From: Opitutia bacterium
Lineage (GTDB): Bacteria; Verrucomicrobiota; Verrucomicrobiia; Opitutales; Opitutaceae
NCBI GenBank assembly: GCA_947474365.1
Contig: CANJIU010000001.1
Coordinates: 1-64,000 of the forward strand
Direction: 5' to 3'
Length of the DNA: 64,000 bases
Made by a program: the position numbers and the translations under genes. The notes below the pieces were generated by a model that ran no database searches, was not told the DNA's origin, and worked only from the letters and a program-made list of their open reading frames with translations. This document shows, piece after piece, positions 25,582-34,002 of this stretch. Every line of letters begins with the position of its first letter. Positions within the stretch are counted from its first letter, which is position 1.

Positions 25582-27711
25582 CTATTCCGCCATCGCGCCC
25601 CACGGTGCGATTTGGCGGAGTTGTTTCGCGGCGAGCGCGCGGTAGCAGTCGGGGAGGTCGAAGGTCTTCAGCACTGCGGGCACGAGGCAAGAGAGCGGCC
25701 AGCGGTAGGCTTCGTTTTGCGCGATGTGGTCGTAGCTGGTGAGCGCGTGTTTCAACGTGAGCTGCGTGACCCCGTTCGAAATCACGGCGGCGAAGGTCGC
25801 CGGCAGCGCACCCCAGCCGCGCGCCACGAGGTGAATCTCGGCGTGGCCGTTGGCGCGGAGCCAGTCGACGACGCGGAGCACGTCGTGCGTCTTTTGGCCG
25901 ACGTAGGGCGCGCCGAGCATCAGGCCGTGCGCCGCGTAGAAGAAGTCGTTGCCGTAGGGCGCGAGGAAGCCCGAGCCCGTGGTGGTCGGCTGCGATTCGC
26001 CAATCCCGCGCACGTCGCACGCAAAGACCGACGACGCCGGCTCGGCCGCCATCACCTCCGCGATCAGCGGCTCGCTGCGCAGTTCGGCGTCGGCCGAGTG
26101 GTGCGCGACGTAGAGGACCGCGCGCTTCACGTCGCGCGCGGGGCGCGACACGAGGTCTACGTCACTCAGGCGATAGACGATCGTGTGGACGCCGGGCTCG
26201 GTCTCGACGGCGTAGGTGCCGGCGAAGCGCTTCGGGTAGCGGCGCCCGGAGCTCGGGCGCAAGATGCGGTAGTCGGGCGGCGTCGCCGCGTCGCGGGCCG
26301 GGAGCTTCAGCGCCTCGGCCACCGCGCGCTGGAGCGCCGCGCCCTCGGGCCGCGCGCGTTTCGCCGCGAGCGAGCGCGCGAGATCGCGCGTGACGGTGAA
26401 CACCGTGGCGGGCGAGGCCTCGCCGACCTGGCCACGCGCGGTGCATTGCAATACCTCGTCCTTCTCGATCATGAGCGCGGGCTCGGCGGAGGTCGTGGAG
26501 ATCTTCGTCTGGCGGTTGAACCACGCATACATCGCCTCGCGGTTTGACTGCCAGTAGCCGTGTGGGTTGGGGCCGATGAAGAGCTGGATATTTTCCTCCG
26601 CACCGAGGAGTCGGTAGAGATTTTTCAGCCGGCCAAAGGCCTCCTCGAGCCCGCGCGCGTCGAAGTAGTCGCGCTCGCCGCCCAGCAAAATCACCGGGCG
26701 CGGCGCCATCGCGGCGATGAAGTCCGCGTGGTCGAGCCCGAGCGCGAGCGCGCAAAGCGGGCACTGCTCGGCGTCAGCGGCCAACTCGTTCTCGAGGTTA
26801 CGCCGGAACGTCGTCACGAAGCAGCTCGGCGCTGCCATCGTCCAACGCGGATCGGCGGCGCAGAGCCAAGTCGTCTGCGTGCCGCCGCCGGAGTTGCCCG
26901 TCACGCCCACGTGCGCGGGGTCCACCTCGGGGCGCGAGAGCAGGTAGTCGAGCGCGCGGATGCCGTCCCACGCCATCCATGCACCGACAAATTCGCCAAC
27001 GAGATATTGCTGGTTGCCCACGTGCAGGTGCTCGGCGACGCTGGTGCCGTGCCGCGGCTTGAGGTCGGGCCCGACGCACTGCAGCCGCTCGCCTTGCCCA
27101 AACGGATCGTAGATGAGGCACACGTAGCCCAGCCGCGCGAGCCCTTGGGCAAACGACTGGTAATTCCGCTCGGCCTTGCCGTTGACCGAGTGCCCGCAGG
27201 TGCCGACGACGCCGGGGAGTTTTCCGCTGCGGCCCTTGGGCACATAGAGATTGGCCGTCACGGGAAACCCGGGACGACTTTCGAAGATTACCTTTTCAAT
27301 CCGGTAGGTGTCGCGCTCGACGATGCCGGTCACGCGGGCGTTGAGCGGCGTCTTGGCCGGCCACGGGCCGAAGCACTGCTGCGCCTTCTGCCGCACGTCG
27401 CGCACGTAGGCCTCGGCGTCGGCCCGCGTGCGCAGCGCGGCACGGCGGGCGTTGGCCTCGCGCTCCACCTCGCGCACGCGCGCGACGTAGTATTCCTGCA
27501 TCATGCGGCCGAAGCGATTGAGCGGTGCGAGTTCCGCGGGCGGCGCGGAGGACGCGGGGGCTTTGGTCGCGGGCGATTTTGTTTTCACCGCCGCGTCCGC
27601 GCCGCGCAGCGCCGGCGGGAAAACGGCAAGGCCGAGCGCGCCGAGGCCGGTCTGCTGCAACAAGGTGCGGCGCGTCACGGCCGGGGGGGACGATATAGGG
27701 TGTGGAGTCAT
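25582..27711 (-). CDS. Tat-exported two-domain acetylxylan esterase-like protein
   Basis: 709 residues. Tat signal VTRRTLLQQTGLGALGLAV (12-30), followed by an alpha/beta-hydrolase domain with TCGHSVNGK (171-179), DPFGQGERL and nucleophile Ser274 in GNSGGG (272-277). LLGGERDYFDARG supplies the acid and IGPNPHGY the His. The second domain (about 490-709) keeps the fold (DVRGIGES) but its elbow is ARGWGALP with no serine, so it is probably inactive. It is a relative of the 12939-15020 enzyme. A perfect 16-bp palindrome lies 42 bases upstream. Confidence 0.85.
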   Translation of the reverse strand: MTPHPISSPPAVTRRTLLQQTGLGALGLAVFPPALRGADAAVKTKSPATKAPASSAPPAELAPLNRFGRMMQEYYVARVREVEREANARRAALRTRADAEAYVRDVRQKAQQCFGPWPAKTPLNARVTGIVERDTYRIEKVIFESRPGFPVTANLYVPKGRSGKLPGVVGTCGHSVNGKAERNYQSFAQGLARLGYVCLIYDPFGQGERLQCVGPDLKPRHGTSVAEHLHVGNQQYLVGEFVGAWMAWDGIRALDYLLSRPEVDPAHVGVTGNSGGGTQTTWLCAADPRWTMAAPSCFVTTFRRNLENELAADAEQCPLCALALGLDHADFIAAMAPRPVILLGGERDYFDARGLEEAFGRLKNLYRLLGAEENIQLFIGPNPHGYWQSNREAMYAWFNRQTKISTTSAEPALMIEKDEVLQCTARGQVGEASPATVFTVTRDLARSLAAKRARPEGAALQRAVAEALKLPARDAATPPDYRILRPSSGRRYPKRFAGTYAVETEPGVHTIVYRLSDVDLVSRPARDVKRAVLYVAHHSADAELRSEPLIAEVMAAEPASSVFACDVRGIGESQPTTTGSGFLAPYGNDFFYAAHGLMLGAPYVGQKTHDVLRVVDWLRANGHAEIHLVARGWGALPATFAAVISNGVTQLTLKHALTSYDHIAQNEAYRWPLSCLVPAVLKTFDLPDCYRALAAKQLRQIAPWGAMAE

Positions 27712-27752
27712 GTCGGGTTGGATTCAGCGATTCGGCCACCGTCCGCGAAGCA

Positions 27753-27768
27753 GTCTCAAGCTTGAGAC
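27753..27768. promoter_or_regulatory. Perfect 16-bp palindrome upstream of the Tat esterase
   Basis: GTCTCAAGCTTGAGAC is fully self-complementary and lies in the 116-base gap between the DUF1080 gene and the Tat esterase. The lack of a spacer fits a binding site for a dimeric LacI/GntR-type regulator better than a terminator. No candidate regulator gene of that type is in the window. Confidence 0.45.
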
Positions 27769-27827
27769 CACGTCGGGCTGGGGCGCATCCAGGCGGAAGG
27801 GCACTGGAACGAAGGTGGCGGGGAGGA

Positions 27828-28676
27828 TCATTTGGTGAGCGGGTGGAGTTCGATTCGGCGGAAGTAGATCTCGGCGCCCTCCGACTGGAAGAGGATCTTG
27901 CCCTCGGTGAGCGAGCCGTCCTTGCCCTCGTTCACTTTCACGCCGTTCAGCCAATAAACCAAATTGCCGCCGTCCGCGATGATTTCGAAACGGTTCCACG
28001 CACCGACCGGTTTCTCGACGTCCTTCGCGCCACGGAAACCCAGCACGTCCTTCCATTGCGGATCGCGGTGCTGCCAGTCGATGCGCCCGCGCGAATACTC
28101 CTTAAGTTCACCGCCCGGACTCCACGACTTGCCTTTCACCGTGGCTTTCAGGCTTGGTCGCAGCGGTTGCTCCTGCCCGCGCTCAAATCCCCCGAGCACG
28201 AGAATGTCGCCCGTGCCACCCTCGATGATCTGCGCCTCGATCGAACGCATCCAAGGGCTCGTGAACGTCGCGTTCATGTTGCCCTCCTCGCCTTGGCAGT
28301 GGAGGAGGACGCCGCTGTCGCGGGCGGCGTCCTTGCGCGATCCCCACGTGACGCTGCCCCAGCGAAACTCCAAAATCAGGCGGTAGTTGGTATAGCGTTC
28401 CTTGGTTAGGATGCCGCCGTGATGCTGGCCGCTCATGCGGATCGCTGGCGCCCCATCGATTTGGTCAACGACGCTAAAGACCCGGTCGGGATCCTCTCGT
28501 CGATGCACAGTTTCCCATGTCGTGAAATTGGAAAGATCCTTGCCGTTAAACAGCGCGATGGGTTCGCGCGGTGTGATCGGCGTCGCCGAGAATGCGGCGC
28601 AGCTCACACCGAAAAACGCCAGCGCGTGCCAGCCGAGCCGCACGACGTCGGTGAGGGAGAATATCGGTCGTTTCAT
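27828..28676 (-). CDS. DUF1080 (3-keto-disaccharide hydrolase family) protein
   Basis: 282 residues from the ATG at 28676, which overlaps the preceding stop in ATGA. An N-terminal hydrophobic segment (about 14-31) acts as signal. The jelly-roll domain runs from PIALFNGKDLSNFTTW through NYRLILEFRWGS and SGVLLHCQGEEGN to GAEIYFRRIELHPL. PF06439 proteins include enzymes that hydrolyse glycosidic bonds after a Gfo/Idh/MocA partner has made the 3-keto sugar. Several such oxidoreductases are exported in this locus. The fold is clear, but the activity is inferred. Confidence 0.88.
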   Translation of the reverse strand: MKRPIFSLTDVVRLGWHALAFFGVSCAAFSATPITPREPIALFNGKDLSNFTTWETVHRREDPDRVFSVVDQIDGAPAIRMSGQHHGGILTKERYTNYRLILEFRWGSVTWGSRKDAARDSGVLLHCQGEEGNMNATFTSPWMRSIEAQIIEGGTGDILVLGGFERGQEQPLRPSLKATVKGKSWSPGGELKEYSRGRIDWQHRDPQWKDVLGFRGAKDVEKPVGAWNRFEIIADGGNLVYWLNGVKVNEGKDGSLTEGKILFQSEGAEIYFRRIELHPLTK

Positions 28677-30409
28677 TTGCGTTTCGCCTCCATGATCATC
28701 GCCGCCAGTTTCGCCCGTGCGTCGGCGTAGGCCGCGGCATCCTTCTCCCATTTGAACCACGACTCCGTCAGCGACCGCACGATTTTCTCCGCTTCGGCCC
28801 GAAGGCCGGCGCGTTCGAGCAGGGCGAGGTATTCGTAGTCCTCGATGCCGTCGCGCAACGCCTTCAACCGGATCGTCGGCACGATGCCGTCGTAGCCCAC
28901 GGCGCGCGCGGGATAGACCAGCGAGCCTTCGCCGTGGAAGACAAGGCCCGGTTGACCCTGCTGAAAGACGCCCTTGCCGACGAAATAGGGGGCCTGCTGC
29001 CACGGGTCTTCGACCTTGGACCAGTAGACCATGCCGCCCCAGTAGAGCAGGCCTTTCATCTGGTCACGCCAAGCCATCCAGGCCGGCACGCGATAGTTCA
29101 GCAGCGGATAGTCAATTTGCCACCACGGCGTCGGCGGGCCTTGGCACAGTGCGGTGTAAGCCCAGATGGTCTCGCCCAACGCCTGGCGTTTGGCCGCATC
29201 GTCCTGGCGGTGCAGCGAGAACAGCGGGCACCAGATGTCCACCGCGCCGAAGAGGTCGCCCCAGGCGCGGTCCGAACCGCGCTTGCCCGGCTCCGTCCAG
29301 GGCTGCTCGACCACCATGACCTTCACCACCGACTTGGCCTCGCGGACGGCGCGCCCCCATTTCTGCACGTAGCGATAATCTTCTTCCGTGTTGGGCTCGT
29401 CCTTGAGGTAAGTGAAAAAGGTCACGCCAGGCCGTTTCAGTTCCTCCGCCATCCGGTCAAAACTTTTTAACCAAGCGTGGAGTCTCCCTCGCTCCGTATC
29501 GGGATCTTTGATGACGCTGCTCGGATGCGGCGTTGGCAGGGCGTTGACGTGGTAGGTGTCGACGAACTTCCGCAGCGCGTCGATCTGCTGGGCGGTGAAC
29601 CGATACGAGCCATCACTTTCCGGCTGCGGTTTCAGCAACCTGGCGGCCGGCGTCGCATTGACGAGATGGCGGCTCACTTCTTCGGTGATCTGCGCCGTGA
29701 CCCCGTCCCAGTCTTTGGGTGCCGGTCCCTGGCCGGCCTTGGCTCTGCCCGCGTAATAGCCGCGCATCTGGTCTGCGGGCGAACCGAGCGCGGTCTGGAG
29801 CGTGGGGACGTGCGGCAGTTCGAAATCCCACACGGTGATTTCCACCGCGATCTCCGCCGTGGGGTGACCTTCGACGGTGACGCGGTAGGTGCCGCCATAT
29901 TTCCCCGGCTTCGCGCCGGCGGGCACGTAGAGATCAACCCAGAACCCGTGCGTCTCGTTCGCGGGCAAATCGAAGGGCACGGCCTTGAACCGCGCGTCGC
30001 CCAGCGGCTGCTTCGTGAGCGGATGGCGGAACGGGATCAGCGCATCAGGATACCAGCCGGGTTTGAAGTCGGCGTTGCGATTGGTCGGTCGCGTCAACTC
30101 GAGTTGATGTTGCCGATAGAGCACCGCGTCGGCGGCGCGGATAACCGAGCCGCCCGGACCGCGCAGGTCGCCCGGTTCGACGCTCACGCCTTTCACCGGC
30201 GATTCCGAGCGCACGAGGATCTGGAAGCTCTCCCATTCGTTCCGTGCCGCGGCGAGCGCGACGTTTTTTGTGCTACCGGCCGGCTCGTCGCGCAGCACGC
30301 GAACGGTGTCGCGCATGATCCAAAACCCAGGTGTGACCGGCGGGGCGCCACCGAACGCCGCTGTCGCGGACAAGATCGAGATGATGAGGGAAGGAATGAG
30401 TGGTCTCAT
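28673..30409 (-). CDS. Exported DUF4091-family protein
   Basis: 578 residues with a signal peptide (about 1-20). An N-terminal beta-sandwich (NVALAAARNEWESFQILV) is followed by a barrel-like domain with ITVWDFELPHVPTL, FFTYLKDEPN and YWGGMVYWSKVEDPW, all typical of DUF4091 glycoside-hydrolase-like proteins. The Asp-Glu of KDEPN is a candidate catalytic pair. The C-terminal helical region carries RDGIEDYEYL. Substrate unknown. A short remnant of a similar protein may exist at 46495-46590. Translation is coupled to the DUF1080 gene by a 4-base overlap. Confidence 0.82.
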   Translation of the reverse strand: MRPLIPSLIISILSATAAFGGAPPVTPGFWIMRDTVRVLRDEPAGSTKNVALAAARNEWESFQILVRSESPVKGVSVEPGDLRGPGGSVIRAADAVLYRQHQLELTRPTNRNADFKPGWYPDALIPFRHPLTKQPLGDARFKAVPFDLPANETHGFWVDLYVPAGAKPGKYGGTYRVTVEGHPTAEIAVEITVWDFELPHVPTLQTALGSPADQMRGYYAGRAKAGQGPAPKDWDGVTAQITEEVSRHLVNATPAARLLKPQPESDGSYRFTAQQIDALRKFVDTYHVNALPTPHPSSVIKDPDTERGRLHAWLKSFDRMAEELKRPGVTFFTYLKDEPNTEEDYRYVQKWGRAVREAKSVVKVMVVEQPWTEPGKRGSDRAWGDLFGAVDIWCPLFSLHRQDDAAKRQALGETIWAYTALCQGPPTPWWQIDYPLLNYRVPAWMAWRDQMKGLLYWGGMVYWSKVEDPWQQAPYFVGKGVFQQGQPGLVFHGEGSLVYPARAVGYDGIVPTIRLKALRDGIEDYEYLALLERAGLRAEAEKIVRSLTESWFKWEKDAAAYADARAKLAAMIMEAKRK

Positions 30410-30435
30410 GCAGGAAGTCTCCGGTGGGATGGGCT

Positions 30436-31908
30436 TCAGACCTTCTCAGGAATCACAAACGGCGGCCGCTGCGCCTCGTGCACCAGATAGCGCGCGCGCT
30501 TCAGCGCCGCTTCGTCACGCGAGCTCACCTGCGCGACGTCGTCCGTCGCGGGATCGAGTTCGAGCCAGGGGCCGAGCGTGCCCCGCTGCTTCGCGAGATC
30601 GATGCCATGGACGTTCAGGTGTTCCTGCATCGACCGGCAGATTTGCGCGGCGGCGGGAACGGACTCCACCGCCCGCGTGATCGCCGCGGGATCGGCCGCC
30701 TCGCCGACGCGCAGCGAGATGTTGCCGTAGTGGCACAGTGCCGCCGACACGTGCCCGATGGTCGCCGGCGCCGCCAGCTCAGCCGCGCGACGATTACGGA
30801 CCGTGTTGAGGAAATTGTCCATGTGCCCCCGGCCGCCGTCGCCGCCGAACTGTTTGATGAGCTTGCCCGCCGGATCATAGGCCGCACAGCCGATCAGCCC
30901 CGAGATGTAGCCGCCTTCGCAGTGCGCCACCACGCCCGTGCGAATGCCGTTCACCTGATCCATCATCATCATCCCGGGCTTCGCCGGGAGCGCGCGGCCT
31001 TCGTAGATCACCGGCACGTTTTCGTAGTCGTAGATCGCGATCTGGGTGTTGGGAGTGTCCGCCGCATCATTGCGACCGAAGCGTCCGCCGAACCCGAGCA
31101 CGCGGCGCGGCACCGCCTTCGCCCCGATGAAGCGCAGCGCCGCGTCGAGCAGATGCACGCCGTTGTTGCCGAGCTCGCCGTTGCCGGTGGCCCACGACCA
31201 GTGCCAGTCGTAGTGCAGTTTTTCGCGCTCCAGCGGCGCCATCGGCGTTGGCCCGCAAAACAGATTGTAATCGAGAAAATCGGGATACCAGGGCTCGCGC
31301 CGCGCGATCGCGCCGCGACCGCCGTAGTAAACCGCATGGACGTGCTTCAGTTTGCCCAGCTCGCCTGAACGGATGTAGCGAATCCCCTCCGCGAGCCCCT
31401 GTTCGGAGGCATACTGCGTGCCGACTTGCACGATGCGGCTGTATTTTGCCGCGGCCTCGATTAGCTTGCGCCCTTCCCACACGGTGTGGGTCATCGGCTT
31501 CTCGACATAGACATCCTTGCCCGCCTGACAGGCCCACACCGCGAGCAACGCGTGCCAATGATTGCCCGATGCGATGACCACCACATCGACGTCCGCCCGG
31601 GACATGAGGTCGCGCGCATCGGTGCACGTGAACGGCACGGCGAGCTTCGCATCTTCCTCCTTTAGCACGCGGGCAATCGCGCTTTGATCGAGATCGCAGA
31701 GTGCTACCACGCGAACGTCCTTTCGGCCGGAGAGCTGCTTGAGGTGACCGCGCCCCTTGGTCCCCAAGCCGATGATCGCGACGCGGATCGCGCCATTCGC
31801 GCCGGCGGGCGCCGCGCGCGTGGAGGTGGGCAAGGCCGCGGCCGCCAGGGAGGCGCCGGCTGCAGCCGCGGAAGTTTTCAAGAATGAGCGTCGAGTGAGT
31901 GTATTCAT
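30436..31908 (-). CDS. Tat-exported Gfo/Idh/MocA-family oxidoreductase, copy 1
   Basis: 490 residues. Tat signal LTRRSFLKTSAAAAGASLA, Rossmann motif VAIIGLGTKGRG, catalytic VEKPMTHTVWEG and FCGPTPMAPLE. It is a close paralog of the gene at 34003-35475: aligned by eye they match through most of their length, including FPGG-free loops DYNLFCGP, GGDGGRGHMDNFLN and the C-terminus RPPFVIPEKV. The two copies flank the PA14-containing protein at 31934-33985. Likely role: exported sugar oxidation or isomerisation, substrate unknown. Confidence 0.9.
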   Translation of the reverse strand: MNTLTRRSFLKTSAAAAGASLAAAALPTSTRAAPAGANGAIRVAIIGLGTKGRGHLKQLSGRKDVRVVALCDLDQSAIARVLKEEDAKLAVPFTCTDARDLMSRADVDVVVIASGNHWHALLAVWACQAGKDVYVEKPMTHTVWEGRKLIEAAAKYSRIVQVGTQYASEQGLAEGIRYIRSGELGKLKHVHAVYYGGRGAIARREPWYPDFLDYNLFCGPTPMAPLEREKLHYDWHWSWATGNGELGNNGVHLLDAALRFIGAKAVPRRVLGFGGRFGRNDAADTPNTQIAIYDYENVPVIYEGRALPAKPGMMMMDQVNGIRTGVVAHCEGGYISGLIGCAAYDPAGKLIKQFGGDGGRGHMDNFLNTVRNRRAAELAAPATIGHVSAALCHYGNISLRVGEAADPAAITRAVESVPAAAQICRSMQEHLNVHGIDLAKQRGTLGPWLELDPATDDVAQVSSRDEAALKRARYLVHEAQRPPFVIPEKV

Positions 31909-31933
31909 GTTGGTTTAGGTTTCAGGCAGGAAG

Positions 31934-33985
31934 TCAGGGGATTTGAGGCAGCGCCCGCGCCGGCGCGATCGGAGTCGCAGCGACGGTGCTCACGGGCTTC
32001 TCGGGCAGGCGAACGATGCGGGCCACGATGTCCTCGGTGAACGGGGGCGCCGCGATCTGCAGCGTCCCTTCGGCGGGTGAGACCTCGCTGTAAGTGACGA
32101 TGTCGCCGGTGGCAGGAGCCACCCATTCCAGCCGGTAGCGACCGATCGGCAGGGCGAGGGTCGCTTGCAACTTCGGGGCCGGTGGACCCGGACAGAACAC
32201 CGACTTCGTGACCTGCCAGTCGACCGCCTCCTTGGCCGTTCCGCGCGAATCGCGAAAATCGTTGCCGGCAAAATACTCGGCGCGCAGCCCTCCGGGCTCA
32301 CCCTCGGGCGTCAGCAATTGGGCGCCCGGGACGACCTCACCTGGCTGACGGGCGCTCTGCCAGCGCAGTCTCACCTGCCCTTGGCCCGAGGCGGCGATGT
32401 GCTCGATCTTCAGCGAGATGGGGACTCCCGCTTCGAGTTGAACCGTGGCAGCCTTCGCGGCGGCGCCGTGGTTGTCCCACGCGTCCACGGCCAGCCGACC
32501 GTCGATCCACAGGCGCAGCCCACTCCTGAACTGCAGCGTCACGGTGTGCGCTTCAGAGAACCGCGGCACGAGGCGCCCGGTCCAGCGCACGGTCGCGACA
32601 CGCGGCGGAGGCGGAGTCCGCGCGTAGAGCAAGTAAACGTCGTCCCGCTGGGCCAGCGTTCTTACGACCAGCCCCGGCATCGGCGGGCTGGTCAGCAGCG
32701 CGGGCGCGGGCGCGAGACGCCGCAGGTCGAGCGCGCCCATGAACTCGACCAGCGTCCGCAAATGGCGGCGCTCCGCCGTGCCGGGCGACACGCTGGCGCG
32801 CGGCCGCTTCACCCCGAGGGGATCCGACGGCCTGATGCTCTCGTCGGGCTGGACATAGAGGCCCCCGCCCGCGAAGACGAAATCCCACGCCTTCATGCGC
32901 ACGATGGCCTCCGTCAGGAACTCATCTCCGATCTCGGAATTACCGATGGGCCGGGGCTCGGCCAGCCGTTGGGTCACCACCCTCGGATCGGCCAGGGTGT
33001 GATTCAGCACCGCTACCCGCCGATCGACCTGCCGCGAACTCCCGTTTCCCAAATCCCAAGCCACGAGGCTCGTGTCACCGGTCCTCTTCTGCGCGTCGGT
33101 CAGCACCGTGGTCATGTGCTCTTCCCACCCGGCGCCGACCCGCCCGTTGGGACGATAGCAGATCTCGTAGATCACACCGTCGAAACCGCGCAACTCCTCG
33201 ACCATCCGACGAACCAGCGCCTCCTGAATCTCAAGCAACCCTCCGTGACGATCCAGCGTGTAAACGTCGAGGGAGTTCACGTCGATGCAGTCAATGTTGT
33301 TGCCGGGATGGAACGGGCTGAGCGTCCACTGGATCGCTTCGCCCCGCGCGGGCGGGGCGAAGAGGGTGATCTTGACGACGATCCCGCGTCGGTTGGCCTT
33401 CTCCACGAAGCTCCGCAGCCGCGTGAAGAACTTCGGGTCGAACGTCTGTAGATCGAATTTCTCGCCGCCGCCCGCATAGCCGGGCTGCGTGCTGCGCGCC
33501 CATGGCAACAGCAGGCGACCAGGCCGGGGACTCAAGGACCGGTCGGCCGCGGCCTCGACCATCGTGCCGGTCATGATCATCACGATGTTCCCACGCGCAG
33601 CGGCGATGGTGTCCAGATACGGGTCGTGGTCGAAGTCGAGGTTGAATACCGCCCCACACGACTCGGACGCACCGATGAGAGCGACCGGCTTTCCCCGCCA
33701 CGAGAAGTAGCGAGGATTCTCGGGGAGCATCCGCAGCGATGATGCGGATGAACGGGCATCGGCTGCGTCCGTGGTCGGGTGCGTCCCATCGTGATGCTTG
33801 CAACCGGGCGTCGATAGCGACGCCGTGATGAACCCAGCTACGAGCGTGCAAATTCCAAGCAGGCTTCTCGGCTTAGGGATGAAAACGTGCGGGGTAGAAA
33901 ACCGTCCACGGGGCGAGCGCCGCTTTGGCGACTCGACGGCGATCGCGGTGCGGGCGAGGAGTTGAAGGGAAATGTGATGTTTCAT
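31934..33985 (-). CDS. Exported glycosidase-like protein with PA14-type domain, possible lipoprotein
   Basis: About 683 residues from the ATG at 33985. The N-terminus has a long basic region, then a hydrophobic stretch ending ASLSTPGC at about residue 69, a possible lipobox. The catalytic region resembles clan-A hydrolases (PENPRYFSWRGKPVALIGAS, ARGNIVMIMTG, VIYEICYRPNGR). A PA14-like carbohydrate-binding segment follows (LWIDGRLAVDAWDNHG and LRAEYFAGNDF), and the C-terminus is beta-rich. It lies between two near-identical Tat oxidoreductases. Substrate unknown. Confidence 0.72.
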   Translation of the reverse strand: MKHHISLQLLARTAIAVESPKRRSPRGRFSTPHVFIPKPRSLLGICTLVAGFITASLSTPGCKHHDGTHPTTDAADARSSASSLRMLPENPRYFSWRGKPVALIGASESCGAVFNLDFDHDPYLDTIAAARGNIVMIMTGTMVEAAADRSLSPRPGRLLLPWARSTQPGYAGGGEKFDLQTFDPKFFTRLRSFVEKANRRGIVVKITLFAPPARGEAIQWTLSPFHPGNNIDCIDVNSLDVYTLDRHGGLLEIQEALVRRMVEELRGFDGVIYEICYRPNGRVGAGWEEHMTTVLTDAQKRTGDTSLVAWDLGNGSSRQVDRRVAVLNHTLADPRVVTQRLAEPRPIGNSEIGDEFLTEAIVRMKAWDFVFAGGGLYVQPDESIRPSDPLGVKRPRASVSPGTAERRHLRTLVEFMGALDLRRLAPAPALLTSPPMPGLVVRTLAQRDDVYLLYARTPPPPRVATVRWTGRLVPRFSEAHTVTLQFRSGLRLWIDGRLAVDAWDNHGAAAKAATVQLEAGVPISLKIEHIAASGQGQVRLRWQSARQPGEVVPGAQLLTPEGEPGGLRAEYFAGNDFRDSRGTAKEAVDWQVTKSVFCPGPPAPKLQATLALPIGRYRLEWVAPATGDIVTYSEVSPAEGTLQIAAPPFTEDIVARIVRLPEKPVSTVAATPIAPARALPQIP

Positions 33986-34002
33986 GTGCGGAGTAATCCT
34001 CC

